Origin: Symsagittifera roscoffensis
Lineage: Eukaryota > Xenacoelomorpha > Acoela > Convolutidae
DNA: 64,000 nt
NCBI RefSeq assembly: GCF_963678635.1
Contig: NC_087065.1
Location: forward strand, 57,500,754-57,564,753
Direction: 5' to 3'
Below the pieces are notes generated by a model. The model saw only the letters and a program-made list of their open reading frames with translations. It was not told the origin of the DNA and searched no databases. Below, in pieces: positions 49,001-59,919 of the stretch (the first letter of the stretch is position 1; each line of letters starts with the position of its first letter). The translations under genes and the position numbers were made by a program.

Positions 49001-49600
49001 TCTTCAGTCGTTGCTCGAAAAATTTCTAAGTTTTTTTCGCAAAAATATCATAGATTTTTTTGTTGCAAAAAAGTTTTTAGCTATTTAAAACCCACTAGAA
49101 TCTATTCAATGCGACTTTCGATAACCAGAATTTTTTTAAATTTCAGTTGCTAAAAAACTACTTAAACCATTTGTCATTTTGGAGTGGGGCTTAAAATATT
49201 AAGTTACAATTAATTTTGCCTCTCCTCTCAACGCTCTAGTCAGCCCCCTCCCCCAAGCAAAAAAGGGTACTTAAAAAACTCAAAATAAAAATCGAAAAAT
49301 TGAAACGAACGTTTCGGTTTTTCTTCTGCCTCAACCAATTTTTATCCCGATAGCTACTGCTGGCGTTTTCAGTGCTAAAAGCAGAGGAACCTACCATGTT
49401 ACGTGCTGAAGGCTTAATATATTTTTTTAAATTCGAAACTTATAATTGTATAGATTTTTTAAAAAAAAATCAGCTTCTTTTATTCAGCTCAATCTGTAGA
49501 TAGACAACGTAAATGGCGATGTAAAAAAAACTGTGCCACAAGTTAAAGCTCCGACCATTTCTACGGGTGTCAAAAAACTATGGCTTAAGGTGTCTTTTGT
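49001..49600. other. Intergenic, nothing recognised
   Basis: AT-rich with no supported feature. Confidence 0.45.
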
Positions 49601-49609
49601 CGTGCAGTA

Positions 49610-50140
49610 AGGTTTGCAAAGTAACAAGGATAGCCGGTTGCTGTGCAAGCAGCATAGAATGTTCCGACCACATTCGTAAAAAAAATACATTTTTATCTTT
49701 AATTTAGCATCATTTTTCTTCGTGGTGTAATTATAGAGCTATACAAACGCGTTGAAAATTAGTGAACTAGGCAGAAACTACTGCAATTGTCTTCAAATAA
49801 AATAAAACAAAGTTGTACGAAAAATTTTATGGCCAAGAAAGCGATTAATGCAGCTTCCAAAACTGGTTTACTTTTTAGTTCAAGTTTTATAAGCCTAAAT
49901 GACCTATGTTTATATCTTACGAAGGTTACTCGATCACCTTACTCGCTCGAAATTTGACCAAAACTCAAAAATTTAAAACCAGTTTTTCTTAACACGAAAA
50001 AATTTTAAATGCCCTTCGAATCTAAAAAGACTGATGATTACTTGTGGCACCTGATTTTGCGTGGCAAAAAAATTAAAACACACCCAAATACGAAGTTCTT
50101 CTACTTTTTTCAAATGGTCGGAACAATAAGAAGGGGTTGA
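49610..50140 (+). repeat. DR2 family, copy 2
   Basis: Words GCCGGTTGCTGTGCAAGCAG and AATGTTCCGACCACA near 49630-49675, TTACTCGCTCGAAATTTGAC near 49940, AAAACCAGTTTTTCTTAACA near 49975, GTGGCACCTGATTTTGCGTG near 50045, and AAACACACCCAAATACGAAG with GGTCGGAACAAT ending near 50130 match the family order. Confidence 0.65.
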
Positions 50141-50525
50141 GTGACACTTCGACAAAAACTCCACTCAGTTGTGATTTTATTTTCCAGAAGAAGCTTCAAA
50201 GAAGACCTTGCTAGCAAATATTTGGTGAAATAGAAAGCACAGGTTTGTGCTCAACAGTCAGTAGATTTTAGATACGAGCCGTGAAAGAAGACCTAAAATT
50301 GTGTTTTCAGAATACTTCTTCAGTGGAAATTCAGGACACGTTCAAAGGACAGTAATTCTCAATCAGAAAACATTGGTCTGGTGTTTTTCCGTTTTCAGAC
50401 TTTAAAGCAGAAGATTCTAATAAATCACCCACTACTTTGATAAACAACTCACTTTCACTCTGTTTTTAGTCAAATATTTCAGCCACAGACGGGCTGATTG
50501 TTTTTAAAGTTTTTAAAGAAATTAG

Positions 50526-50595
50526 GGCTCTTTTTCCTTTTCCCCCACCTGCAAATTTGGGGGGGGGGGGGGGGGGGGGGGGAGGAAAAAGAGCC
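50526..50595. repeat. 24-G run between 13-bp perfect inverted repeats
   Basis: GGCTCTTTTTCCT (50526-50538) and its exact reverse complement AGGAAAAAGAGCC (50583-50595) flank a segment with CCCCCACCTGC and an uninterrupted run of 24 G (50559-50582). The run length may be uncertain in the assembly. Confidence 0.95.
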
Positions 50596-50894
50596 AAAAT
50601 TAGAGCAACTTTTCACTTGATCATCAAAAATTAAACCAATTTTAGCCAAAAAAAATGACTCAAGCATTGTAAGAAGATACAAAAAGAAATTAATTTTCAA
50701 TTTTGGTCCTTATTTTTGGTGGCCTGAACAATATGCGATACCTAAAAAGACTTCCCTTGCGGCCTGTGATTTGAAGCTCAAGTATATCATTAGTTATTAG
50801 AAAAAACTCAAGCGCAAAATTTCATTCTTTTGGCAATCAATAAACAAAACATTTTCAGAAGCAATTAACATTTTAGTTTCAAGCATGCTCATCT

Positions 50895-50901
50895 GATTTA
50901 A
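50895..50901 (-). terminator. Possible polyadenylation signal, gene A
   Basis: ATTAAA on the minus strand about 70 nt after the gene A stop; no AATAAA is closer. Confidence 0.35.
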
Positions 50902-50967
50902 TTGGCAATCCAAGCACTTAGAGCGCGTATTCTAATTGGTCCGCTTTTTGTCCAATAGAGTTAGGAG

Positions 50968-51529
50968 TTATAATGCGTGATGGTGACTGCTGCTGCTGTG
51001 ATGGCTGCTCGAGAAAGATCCTCCGTAACCTCCGAGGACCATCATAGCAGGGAATGCATTGTGAGATCGTCTGTGGCGGTGAGACTAAAACAGACAGATT
51101 ATGTAATACTTGCATCCACAATTACGCAAAGATATGCAAAGTTTTGTAAAATACCTATCGATATATAAATAATGTTGACTGATGATCATGCATCTAACTT
51201 ATGACAATAGATTTTGCCCAATACGAATTGCCAAATTATTCAGAAAAAAACTTTGCCACGCGTGAAACTGAAATTCCTGAGTTTGATTACGACGTAATTG
51301 TTACTAAAAATTTGAGCTATTTAAAACACGACAGCTATTTTTAAGTAATACGAACCCTCTCGTGTCGTGTGGCACCCATTCCGTTGTCCTCGTGGACGCT
51401 GTGTTCGCTGACGTAACTCTGGGTGTCGTGGCTAGGGAACGCCACTGGAATCGGCAGGCAGGGACTGCAGAACCGAGAGGCCGAGGAATGACTCATGCTG
51501 CTGCTGCTTCGGCTTCTCATGTAACTCAT
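50968..51529 (-). CDS. Two-exon gene, small Ser/His-rich protein, paralog of gene B (gene A)
   Basis: Exon 1 is 51529-51356 (58 codons): it starts MSYMRSRSSSSMSHSSASRF and ends YVSEHSVHEDNGMGATRHER. The intron is 51355-51085 (271 bp, GTTCGT...TTTTAG, phase 0). Exon 2 is 51084-50968 (38 codons plus TAA): it starts SHRHRRSHNAFPAMM, has GGYGGSFSSSHHSSSS and ends HHHAL. The product is 96 aa, about a quarter Ser (25 by hand count) with 13 His, basic, and with no signal peptide or membrane segment visible. Exon GC is far above the AT-rich surroundings. Gene B shares the intron position, core motif, exon-2 style and promoter. The family is unrecognised; the composition would suit a structural or nucleic-acid-associated protein, which is inference only. 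Confidence 0.82.
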
Positions 51530-51603
51530 CTTGAAGGAATCAGAAAATTCGAAACTCTTTTATTATCTGAAATTGGGTTTTAAAATATTTGAAGGAGAAA
51601 AGC

Positions 51604-51641
51604 TGTGGAATGAATTTACAAGGATTCGATTCATTTTTATA
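51604..51641 (-). promoter_or_regulatory. Core promoter of gene A (TATA and initiator)
   Basis: Minus-strand TATAAAAA starts at 51641. TCATTCCACA (51613-51604) has its A at 51611, exactly 30 bp downstream. The predicted 5' UTR is about 82 nt. Spacing and initiator match those of gene B. Confidence 0.75.
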
Positions 51642-51649
51642 TCGAAAAT

Positions 51650-53790
51650 TGTTTAATTAAGGTTGAATGACAATGAACTGATAATCTATTGTGAGATAAA
51701 GATTTTTATTCAAATTGTTAGGTTATTAACAATGACTAGTTAATATTATACTAAAACTGAATAGTAGGATGATCAGGCGAATGGTAGAGCTAGGATGGTT
51801 TCAAACGAAAAAGGATCTAATCTGTTCGCAAAGAAATTGTTCCACCAATTTCTTAGCAGATTGTCATTTCGCAAAAAACAGCGGAAAAATTATAAATTAC
51901 TCGTCGGATTCCATTTTGCTGGCATAAACAGTTTTTTATGTTCAGATTAAAAGAAAGAAATTATTTATGCCCCAAAGCAGATAATGGCTTTTTGACCGGG
52001 GTTGACAAAAAGGCTGGCTTATCATACGCTTTCATACTATGGAAAAAGGCTTATCATTCATTTGCATAAACTGAAAAGATTGCACTTTATATTTTTGTGT
52101 TTTGTTCAAAACACAATAACCAAGTTTTTTTTAATATTAGAGAACCCACAGGTCAAGTAGAGGTAAAGAAATTTGCTATAAAATTTTTTGTAATGAATTT
52201 TACATAAAATTATCACAAAAAGTTTTTGTACATCCGAATCACGCGTCTATTTTGACAGTGGTTGCAAATTATAGCCTGTTTTTTGACGAATTTAACGCAA
52301 ATTTAACGAATTTTGATTGCTGATCAGAATTCTGGCTCGGCATGATGAAACGTGGGAAACTTAGTCCACACTGATTTTGGACAAAAATTTACAATGCTTG
52401 TTTGAGCAGAGACCTGATTTTCGTCTAAAAAAACTTACAACATTTATTCCGTTTGCGAATTATTGCTTGGAATATTTTGTAGTCATGTAGATAATTGCTT
52501 AGACAATTTTCATACATAAAATTTTTATCATTTTCTTAATGAATTGTATGACAAGCATTCTTTGAGTGGAGATTTGCCCGGGGGTCCAAATAAAAACGAT
52601 AAATCAATAATACTCACTTTCGGAAGTTTCAAAATTGCTAACTTACAAACCTGCATTGGGGTTTTTAGAAGTTTATATTGTGATGCTCAGCACCTTAGAG
52701 CGAGTTTTCATGCCTGGACACATGCATGGTGAGCGCTCAAAAAGCTGAATAGAGGCAATTTAATTAGCTCAATTCATACCCTAGAAAAGTCAAGATAAGA
52801 AATTCAATATTTGACGTTGGCTGGGGGTAAGTTAAAAAGCATTCATGATTTTATCAAAGCAAAAACCCGACCGAACATTTTTTAAGGGTATTCAGAAACT
52901 TTAGTGTTTGGCCTTGATATGTACAGTCCTGTTGTTGACTTTCGAAGAAAAAACAGAATGTTTAGACTTGGGGTTGTTTTTAATCATCTGAAAGCATTTC
53001 TGAAGCTCCATAAAATTGTGACAACTTGTCATAAATTTATAGGAATTTTAAAATGGATAATTTAAAAAATTTGAGACGGTTATGAAAAAGTGCCCCTGGG
53101 CAATATTTTGGGCTCTGATAACACGCAAGCCAAACTGAGGTAATTTTTCATAGAAGAATATGAAAAGCATCTTAAATAGCGGAGAAAAAAAATTTAAAAA
53201 AATTGAAAAAAATTGTCGATTATTTTATCAGTTTTACGATCAAAAACTTTAAAATTGGCTTGAAAGTGCGAGCAGTGAATTCAGGGCTTTGCCTTGACTT
53301 ACGAGCAGTCTTGTTTTCATTTAAAGCCAGTTTCATATCGTTCCGTTTTTCTGCTTGTTCTCAATTATTTTGTCTGTCGTTTCGTTATCATCGTAAAATT
53401 TGAAAAAACTCAAGCAAGATTTTAAACTGATTTGCTTGTAGCTCTCAGATTTTTAGTGAACTTTATTTGAGTTGCTTACAAGAAGTTTTTTGGAACAAGG
53501 CTAAATTTTATCGTAGTTTATTTAGTTTCCCATTCTCTTTCACTTTCAATTTTTTCGGCTAAGCTTAATTTTTTCGGCAGCTTAAAAAAGAAAACTATAC
53601 TGGACAAAAATATTTGCAGAAAAATGACGAAAAAAAACGCGACAAAAAAATTCAAAAAGAAGCTAAAAAACATCAAAATTAGTTTTATTTGCTTAAAATT
53701 AAGTTTTAAGGACTTAAGTGAGGCATAATTCAAATTGTAAGGCTGCTCCTTTGCTTTATTCGCACGAATTAGGAAAAAAACTAAAAACAT
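51650..53790. other. Intergenic, nothing recognised apart from a DR1-like scrap
   Basis: No supported gene. Near 53290 the words CAGGGCTTTGCCTTGAC and TTACGAGCAGTCTTGTTTT echo the hairpin end of DR1. Confidence 0.45.
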
Positions 53791-53809
53791 TCAAACCAGT
53801 TTTTCTCAT

Positions 53810-54330
53810 TTTAGACTTTTTTATGTGGTCTGAATCACGACTAAAAGGGCTCTAATATGGTATATCACTCAACACAGGCCAATGACTGTTTGCGGTACCT
53901 GATTTTGCGTGAAAAACAAGAAGCAAAAAAAAATAAAACAACCGAAAACAAAACTCCTCCCCATTTTCAATGCTCGGAACAAAAACTAAAACACACCAGA
54001 ACACAAAACTCCTCACATTTTCAATGGTCGGAATAAAACAAAACACAATCGAATACAAAGTTTTTCCCATTTTTTAAAGGTCAGAACGTTTATACTGTCC
54101 GATTTTTTGTTCAGACCATTTGACAAATGGGGAGGAACTTTGTGTTCGGCTGTTTTTTAGTTTTTTCTTTCTGTTTTCTCCAAAAATTCTTCAAGTACCA
54201 GAAATCATTACCGATGTTGAGTGATATATCATATTGAAGCTCTTTCAATTGTAATTCGAACAACTTTTTAAAAAATTCGAAGACATTTCACAGTGTCGAG
54301 AAAAACCGGTTTGAATTTTTGAATTTTGGT
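53810..54330. repeat. DR2 family, two copies head to head (foldback)
   Basis: A plus-oriented copy (AATCACGACTAAAAGGGCTC, TATATCACTCAACA, GGTACCTGATTTTGCG, CTCCTCCCCATTTTCAATG, CTCGGAACA) is followed by a reverse one. The reverse copy has TTTGTTCAGACCATTTG, GGGGAGGAACTTTGTGTTCG, GTTGAGTGATATATCATATT and GAAGCTCTTTCAATTG. The first copy contains an inner duplication of the AAACACACCAGAACACAAAA segment. Together they form an imperfect inverted repeat of roughly 450 bp. Confidence 0.75.
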
Positions 54331-54689
54331 CTAATTTCGAACAAAAACAGTGTGAGAAAGAAGACTTGCAATAATTTATTTGAGCTTACCTTAAGCCGGG
54401 AAAACTTACTTGTAATCTAATAAAAATACTTTAGAGCTCCATTTTGTAAACAAAGTTTAAAAATTCCAAAAATTTCTGAAAAATTGTTTGAGAAAAACTT
54501 TCATTTTTTTTTACTTTTTTTCGTTTTTCAGTCAATTTTCTTCAAAAACTATTTTCCGAATGTTTTTTTTTCTACTATGACTGTCATATATGCCTATTGT
54601 GTTTTTCTCGCTCAGATCTTTTTATCACACCATGTGGAAAAAAACGACACTGACTTGAAAAAAAAGGGTTTTTGTGTTGTTTAAGACTG

Positions 54690-54745
54690 TGGTCGGAACA
54701 TTCTGTGCTACTTGCACAGTAACCGACTATTCTTGTTTCTCCGTT
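54690..54745 (-). repeat. DR2 end with perfect hairpin
   Basis: GGTCGGAACATTCTGTGC is followed by TACTTGCACAGTAACCG. CTGTGC and GCACAG pair around TACTT. The same hairpin lies at about 58157 and, altered, at 49640. Confidence 0.75.
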
Positions 54746-54749
54746 TATT

Positions 54750-55510
54750 TTTTCAAATTAAGGTCTACATTAAGGAAATCATCTCATTTCACATGAATTA
54801 TAGTTACTCTGTACTGTCTTTCTAGCGCGCATTATTCGTCTTTCTTGTATATCAATTTTCTATGCTGATGCACTCGCAAAACGTACTTAAATTATTTCTC
54901 AATTGGAGAGTGGCGTGAAACGTTTGGAAGTTTACTGCAGAAAACGTCCTGGAAGTCACCATTTTCGAAACAAAATCATGAAGATCAGATCTGCGGAGCT
55001 AATAGCCGGCACGAAAAGTTGCGTTACAAAAACAAACGAGTCCAGAGTTCGTTAAAAATTTCAATGATATCGGTTGAAAGAATCAACCATCCTATTTGAA
55101 GCGCCAAAAAAGAATATCGTAGTTTAATTGTATGTTAAACTAATTAATTTTTGATTATGTTGCGAAAACGACTTATCACTAATCATTTAGTTTTTTTTTT
55201 GCGTTTTTCCCTATATTTTTTTCGTTGTTTTACTTATTTCAATAACTTAGCTCACGTTTTTTTTTTCAATTAAAATTGAACGCTTGAGCCGACTCAATCG
55301 TACTCAGGTAAACATTTATTAATAAAATCAATGTGAAAACGGTTAGAAAAATTAAAATTTTGTGTGCAATGCGCATTGGCTTCATAGTTTTTTTAGTGAA
55401 ATATTTCAACAGGTAGCAATTAATTATACTTTCTTAACAAGGATTACCATTTGTCATGCTTGTTGCGCAAAACATTGCCATTTCAAAGAATTAAATTTTA
55501 TATTTTTCAA
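54750..55510. other. Intergenic, nothing recognised
   Basis: AT-rich with no supported feature. Confidence 0.45.
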
Positions 55511-55519
55511 AAAATTTAA

Positions 55520-55815
55520 AATATTTTTTTTTGTTCTGACCATTGGGAACTTAGTATTCGGGTGTGTTTTTATTTTCTAGTTTTTGTCTTTTTGATTTCC
55601 ATGCAAAATCAGGAACCACAAAAAATATTGGACTGGGTTGAGTGATTTATCTTTTTGACGCCTTTTAAGTCGCCGCCAGTGACGCTAGTGTTGAGAAAAG
55701 TTGATTTGAAATTTTTGACTCTTTCTTTATTTTCGTGCGAGTAGAGCGAGCAAGCAGGCATATCTATGCTTACTTTAAGCCGTTTACAGCAGCTTGTTTT
55801 TGCATAATTTTAATT
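55520..55815 (-). repeat. DR2 family, reverse copy
   Basis: GTTCTGACCATTGGGAAC, TATTCGGGTGTGTTTTTA, AAAATCAGGAACCACAAA, GGTTGAGTGATTTATC and GCGAGTAGAGCGAGCAAGC occur in reverse-complement order relative to copy 1. Confidence 0.65.
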
Positions 55816-56039
55816 CGAATCCCATAATCCCATTAATTCGGTTTTGGAGTTTTTAAAAGACATTTTGAGAATCAATAATTCTGAAAATCCAAAAAAAAAT
55901 TACAAGAGAAATATTTTTTTTTGATTTTTTTTTTTACAATTTTTTGGTTTTTACTGTCATTTTTCTTCAAAATTTGTTGTGCATTTTGCCTCTTCTAATA
56001 TGACTGTCGAACATGTCTAAATTCAAGTTTTGCTTTTAG

Positions 56040-56275
56040 TTCTTTTTATTACACCGCGCTTTATTACAACACTTTATTACAGCTATCCTTGTTTTTTTTC
56101 CAAGCAAAGTCTGATTTCACAAATACTTATCGGAATGAGTGATATATCAATTGAAAGCGCTTTCAATCGTGATTTGAATGAAGTAACAAAATAACAGAAT
56201 TAAGTTTGAGAAAAATCGGTTAGAAAATTTTGATTTTATTTTTCCTATTCAATTTCGTGTAAGTAAATCAACGAG
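56040..56275 (-). repeat. DR2 family, partial reverse copy
   Basis: ACTTATCGGAATGAGTGATA, TATCAATTGAAAGCGC and TTTCAATCGTGATTTGAATG match the reverse DR2 order; other parts are lost. Confidence 0.55.
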
Positions 56276-56279
56276 TAAC

Positions 56280-57340
56280 ATTTCATTATCAAAAATTTGT
56301 TTTTTTTTCAGAAGTTTAGGATATTTTTAGATGTGTAATTTAAAACTCTGGAAGAAATTTTTTTTTTAAATTTAATTGTTTTGTCTGATAAAAATCTTTA
56401 AAAAATTATTTAAATATGAAAAGCGATTGAATTTAAAAAAACTCTAAATTTTTGTTAGAAATTGATACAACCAAAATATGCGTCATCAATGTGTTTTTTT
56501 TAACGCACAGTGTCTTCAATGCAGTCTGAAAATCGAAAAAGTGTCATCCAATTGTTCTCGAAATTCGGCTTTTTTTTCAAAAAAGAAGAAATGGGTATAA
56601 CGGCTGAAAAAGTTTTTAAAGACACAAAAAGTTTTTTTCTACGCGCTCGTTTTAAATTAAGTACAATACATCGAAAAAATCGTATTTCCCTAGAAAAACA
56701 TCCTATGAAATTTCAGAGACGTGGTAGAAAAAAGGGTCATAGCATTTGCGGAAAACCATGACCAATATAATTTAACCTGAGGCCTACAACCGATAGTAAA
56801 AAGAACCGAAAATTCGATTTGATCCAAAGCAATGTCTCATTTATTTTCGATACATAAACCAAGCTCAGTCGACAAATTACATTGAGCTAACATTGTCAAA
56901 TATCAATCAAAAGTCGATAATAGCACAACGCTTTTAGTTGAGCTAATAGTAAGTCGGGTTTTCAACCACAAAATTTTCGTAGGACGTGATAATCGATCAA
57001 TTGAACCACTAAAAATTCAACTCAAATGAGCGCGCTTTTTAGCTGGCATATCAAAATTTTTAACTAACTGCTACAACCATCACATTTTAAATTATTTTGA
57101 CAGAAACTTGCCCTTTAGTAGCCTTGTATAAATGATCTAATTGTTTCACGGAAAAAAAATTCGAAAAAATTATGTCAACTTTTTTGGTGCGCTGTAGTAA
57201 TGTCATTCACTTTGAATGCTTAAATTTTAAATGCATCAATTTATGTCAAAATAACGAGACTTCTTTGGTTTCAGTATCAAGATACTTAGTATGATTGTTT
57301 GTTGAAAGAAAAATCGGTATGTTAGGTTTTGCCTCTTGAA
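56280..57340. other. Intergenic, nothing recognised
   Basis: An 83-codon frame at 56510-56761 (Lys/Phe-rich) has no family resemblance and is treated as chance. Confidence 0.4.
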
Positions 57341-57344
57341 AATT

Positions 57345-57900
57345 TGTTCGTTGCATGCAATCATAAACAAAAACAAGACTGCTCGTATCAGGGCGAGGCC
57401 CTGAATGTTTTGATTGCCTTTTAAGGCTTATAGAGCAGTAACAACATAAAAAAAATAAATTTAATAAAACAAAATGAAAACTTTTTTTCTAAAATTTGAA
57501 TTTTTTTTTTTGAAAATCATCACCCCACACGCCATATAAAGTACAAAAGGATCGATTTTGCTCCTTGTAACAAATCAATTATGGCAAATCAGTTTCTTTC
57601 AACCAATTTGGAACGATTTCTAAGACGGATTAAATCTCCGCTTACGCATTAATAGCGCGAATTATATCGCGCGTTAATTGTCCCAAATTGGCCAAAATGG
57701 CGATCTTTAAACCCCCATAACTTTACAAAAAATGATAACAGGTGAAATATCTTTTCGAATTTAAGCTCAAGACAACAATATCTTTTGAATGATATAAAAA
57801 TTCCGTGAAAAATTGCTAGTTAAAAAGTCGAAATATGTCTGAAGAAAAAAAACACAACCCGAGCACAAATATTCCGTTACTTTCGGAACAATAAATTATT
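57345..57900 (-). repeat. Dispersed repeat DR1, copy 3 (inverted)
   Basis: Reverse-complement match to 22580-23135, with landmarks GCTCGTATCAGGGCGAGGCC, ATCATCACCCCACACGCC, TCCGCTTACGCATTAATAGC, CCCAAATTGGCCAAAATGGC, AACAGGTGAAATATCTTTTC, AACCCGAGCACAAATATTCC and GTTACTTTCGGAACAATAAA. Better conserved than copy 2. Confidence 0.85.
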
Positions 57901-58129
57901 TCAAGTTTTATGTCGAGAATCATCTCAAATTTATTTGGCGTCAAGCAAAAACCATCCTCAAAAAAATTGACGAAAATTGAAACAAAAATTTTGGAATCCG
58001 TTTAAAAACCATTTTATAGTCGTTTGAATGATCGGCAGACTCTTTGATCTCTTTAAAAGCTTTTTAAACTGCATCGCTTTTAGGTACATGTGTTGCATTT
58101 CTCACAATTTAAGATTTGTTTAGTAGTTA

Positions 58130-58205
58130 GCAATTATGCTTTAGAACAAAGACAGACGGTTGCTGTGCAAGTAGCTCAGAAAATTTCGACCACATTTATA
58201 TTTAA
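58130..58205 (+). repeat. DR2 family, hairpin end
   Basis: AGACGGTTGCTGTGCAAGTA followed by GCTCAGAAAATTTCGACC; same end sequence as at 49630. Confidence 0.6.
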
Positions 58206-58429
58206 AAAAAAGTGTGGTCACACTGTGTAATTTTTTATGCCGTGGCATGATGAGAGGATCTGTAATTAAGGCATATTCGATAGTATTTCTACATTCAATT
58301 TCAGGTGTTTTTATCAATCGTTATTGTACAACAGTAGGTTTGGTTTAGCGCCTGAAATGATCACTGAAGATTTCTCTTCAAGGATTTTATGTTAGCAAAT
58401 GAAAATCTAAATTCATTGCTAGTAAAATT

Positions 58430-58620
58430 CTAAATATAAAAGTTTGTGTTGGCTTTTGCCGTACGACCATGAAACTTGATGGTAAGTTTCTTCGTAGTCG
58501 TAGATCGTCTCTTGTCCGAGGTTTTCTTCCAATACCGGGTAGCGGGTAGTTCTCGTATTGTACGGAATAGCGGCTCTGATCTATTGAGTCGAAGAGACAT
58601 TTCGATTAAATTATTGTCAT
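58430..58620 (-). CDS. Possible small basic ORF or exon
   Basis: The minus strand is open from an ATG at 58600: MSLRLNRSEPLFRTIRELPA, then TRYWKKTSDKRRSTTTKKL, ending ANTNFYI. A second frame over the same DNA also reads like protein (TIYDYEETYHQVSWSYGKSQ). Local GC is above background. There is no splice partner, promoter or family match. It may be a small gene, one exon of a gene, or chance. Confidence 0.25.
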
Positions 58621-58986
58621 GTAACATTTTGAAAATGTTTTAACTAATTCTAATCTATCTTGTTAATTCTAAGCTAGTTTGTTTTTAAAGGTCTTATTCG
58701 AGGCTTATGGTCGCACCAGATGAGTTAAGTTCTTTGGTCTAACTCATAGAATAATTTCGGATAGGGTACACCGTCTGCTCGTCACGCTATCTTATTTTCA
58801 GCCAGATAGATTCGTGCAACTTTTTAGTCTAATACCGATCCTAATCTTACTCTTATATCTACTAGTCTCAGGGTGTTTAACTAGTCTCTGCTAGGCTCAA
58901 TAGATCTAGAGTATACTGGCTTATTGCGATTGCTAAAGGTCTCTTGGAGAGGTAACTAATTTCTAAGTTAAATTCAAATCTCTCTG

Positions 58987-59014
58987 GTGCTGAAATTACA
59001 AGTAATTTCAGCAC
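58987..59014. repeat. Perfect 13-bp inverted repeat with 2-nt spacer
   Basis: GTGCTGAAATTAC and GTAATTTCAGCAC surround AA. It is the cleanest short palindrome in this part of the window. Confidence 0.95.
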
Positions 59015-59199
59015 TTGCAAATAAGTGGGTTGTTAGTTAGATGGATCATTATTGGTTAGTATTAAATATTTTATAGTGATAAAATATCTAATTTACAACC
59101 ATAATTAAATGTGGTTTAGATCTGGTTCCAAGTTCGATATTATTTTCACTGGAGTACATCTAAAATTTCACGTAGAATTCGACGATTATATACATTTTA

Positions 59200-59430
59200 T
59201 AAAAACTACTCGCTTGCTTAACTTGCTCATATCAGAAGAACAACACAAAAAATTTTAATGTCCATCGAATCACTTACAGGGCTTAAATGTGCTATATCAC
59301 TCAAACCCTTCTGTTAAAAATTTGTGGTACCTGATTTTGCGCGGAAAAACGTTTCAACAAAGAACAAAACTAAAATCAACCCGAGACAAAAATTTACCCA
59401 ATTGAAGCGGCCGGCACAAAAAGTAATCAG
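59200..59430 (+). repeat. DR2 family, copy
   Basis: ACTACTCGCTTGCTTAACTT, GGGCTTAAATGTGCTATATC, ACTCAAACCCTTCTG, GTGGTACCTGATTTTGCGCG and CAACCCGAGACAAAAATTTA follow the family order. Confidence 0.65.
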
Positions 59431-59873
59431 AAACAAAGAAATTCTCATCATTGAGTAGTTTAAATGCTTGAAGCTGTGACAGCCTTCGAAGCTTTATGTA
59501 TTCAAAAAAAAAAGGTTCCAAGAATACAGAAAAAGAATACAGTGTGCTTTAAGATTAGAAATATGAACTTACTTTTTGCATTTGAAAGAACATATACCCG
59601 TTTTAGTCTACAAAGATCACTTCAAAGTAGCCATTAACTTTTTAATTGGGTTCTTTGACAGACTAAATAATTGAAACAAAATGGTACGATAGGAAAAGAT
59701 GAGAAATCTTAAATACAAAAACACGATGCAAGCAATTTTTAATTATATTCAGCATAATTATGAATCATAAATTTTCTTTCAAAAAGCTTTGAAATTCTTC
59801 ATTGAGCCATTTTATTGCATGAGCGTTCCCTTTGTATGCTTCTTTTCGTAGTTCCCAGTGTTTTCGGGGTTCA

Positions 59874-59879
59874 TTTATT
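59874..59879 (-). terminator. Polyadenylation signal, gene B
   Basis: AATAAA on the minus strand about 41 nt after the gene B stop codon. Confidence 0.65.
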
Positions 59880-59919
59880 GCCAAGAAGAAGCCTGGAGAT
59901 GAGGGGGAGGGGAGATTGG

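Noticed and set aside
50918-51168. ORFs at 50918-51121 (minus) and 50977-51168 (plus) as independent genes
   Set aside because: They are out-of-frame or antisense readings of gene A exon 2, whose frame is set by the splice site and by similarity to gene B.
56510-56761. 83-codon plus-strand ORF as a gene
   Set aside because: Lys/Phe-rich chance composition in AT-rich DNA, with no splice, promoter or family support.
58430-58480. TATAAAAG at 58435 plus ATG at 58470 and GTAAGT donor as a plus-strand gene start
   Set aside because: The first exon would encode only about four residues, there is no TCATTC-type initiator, and no second exon was found.
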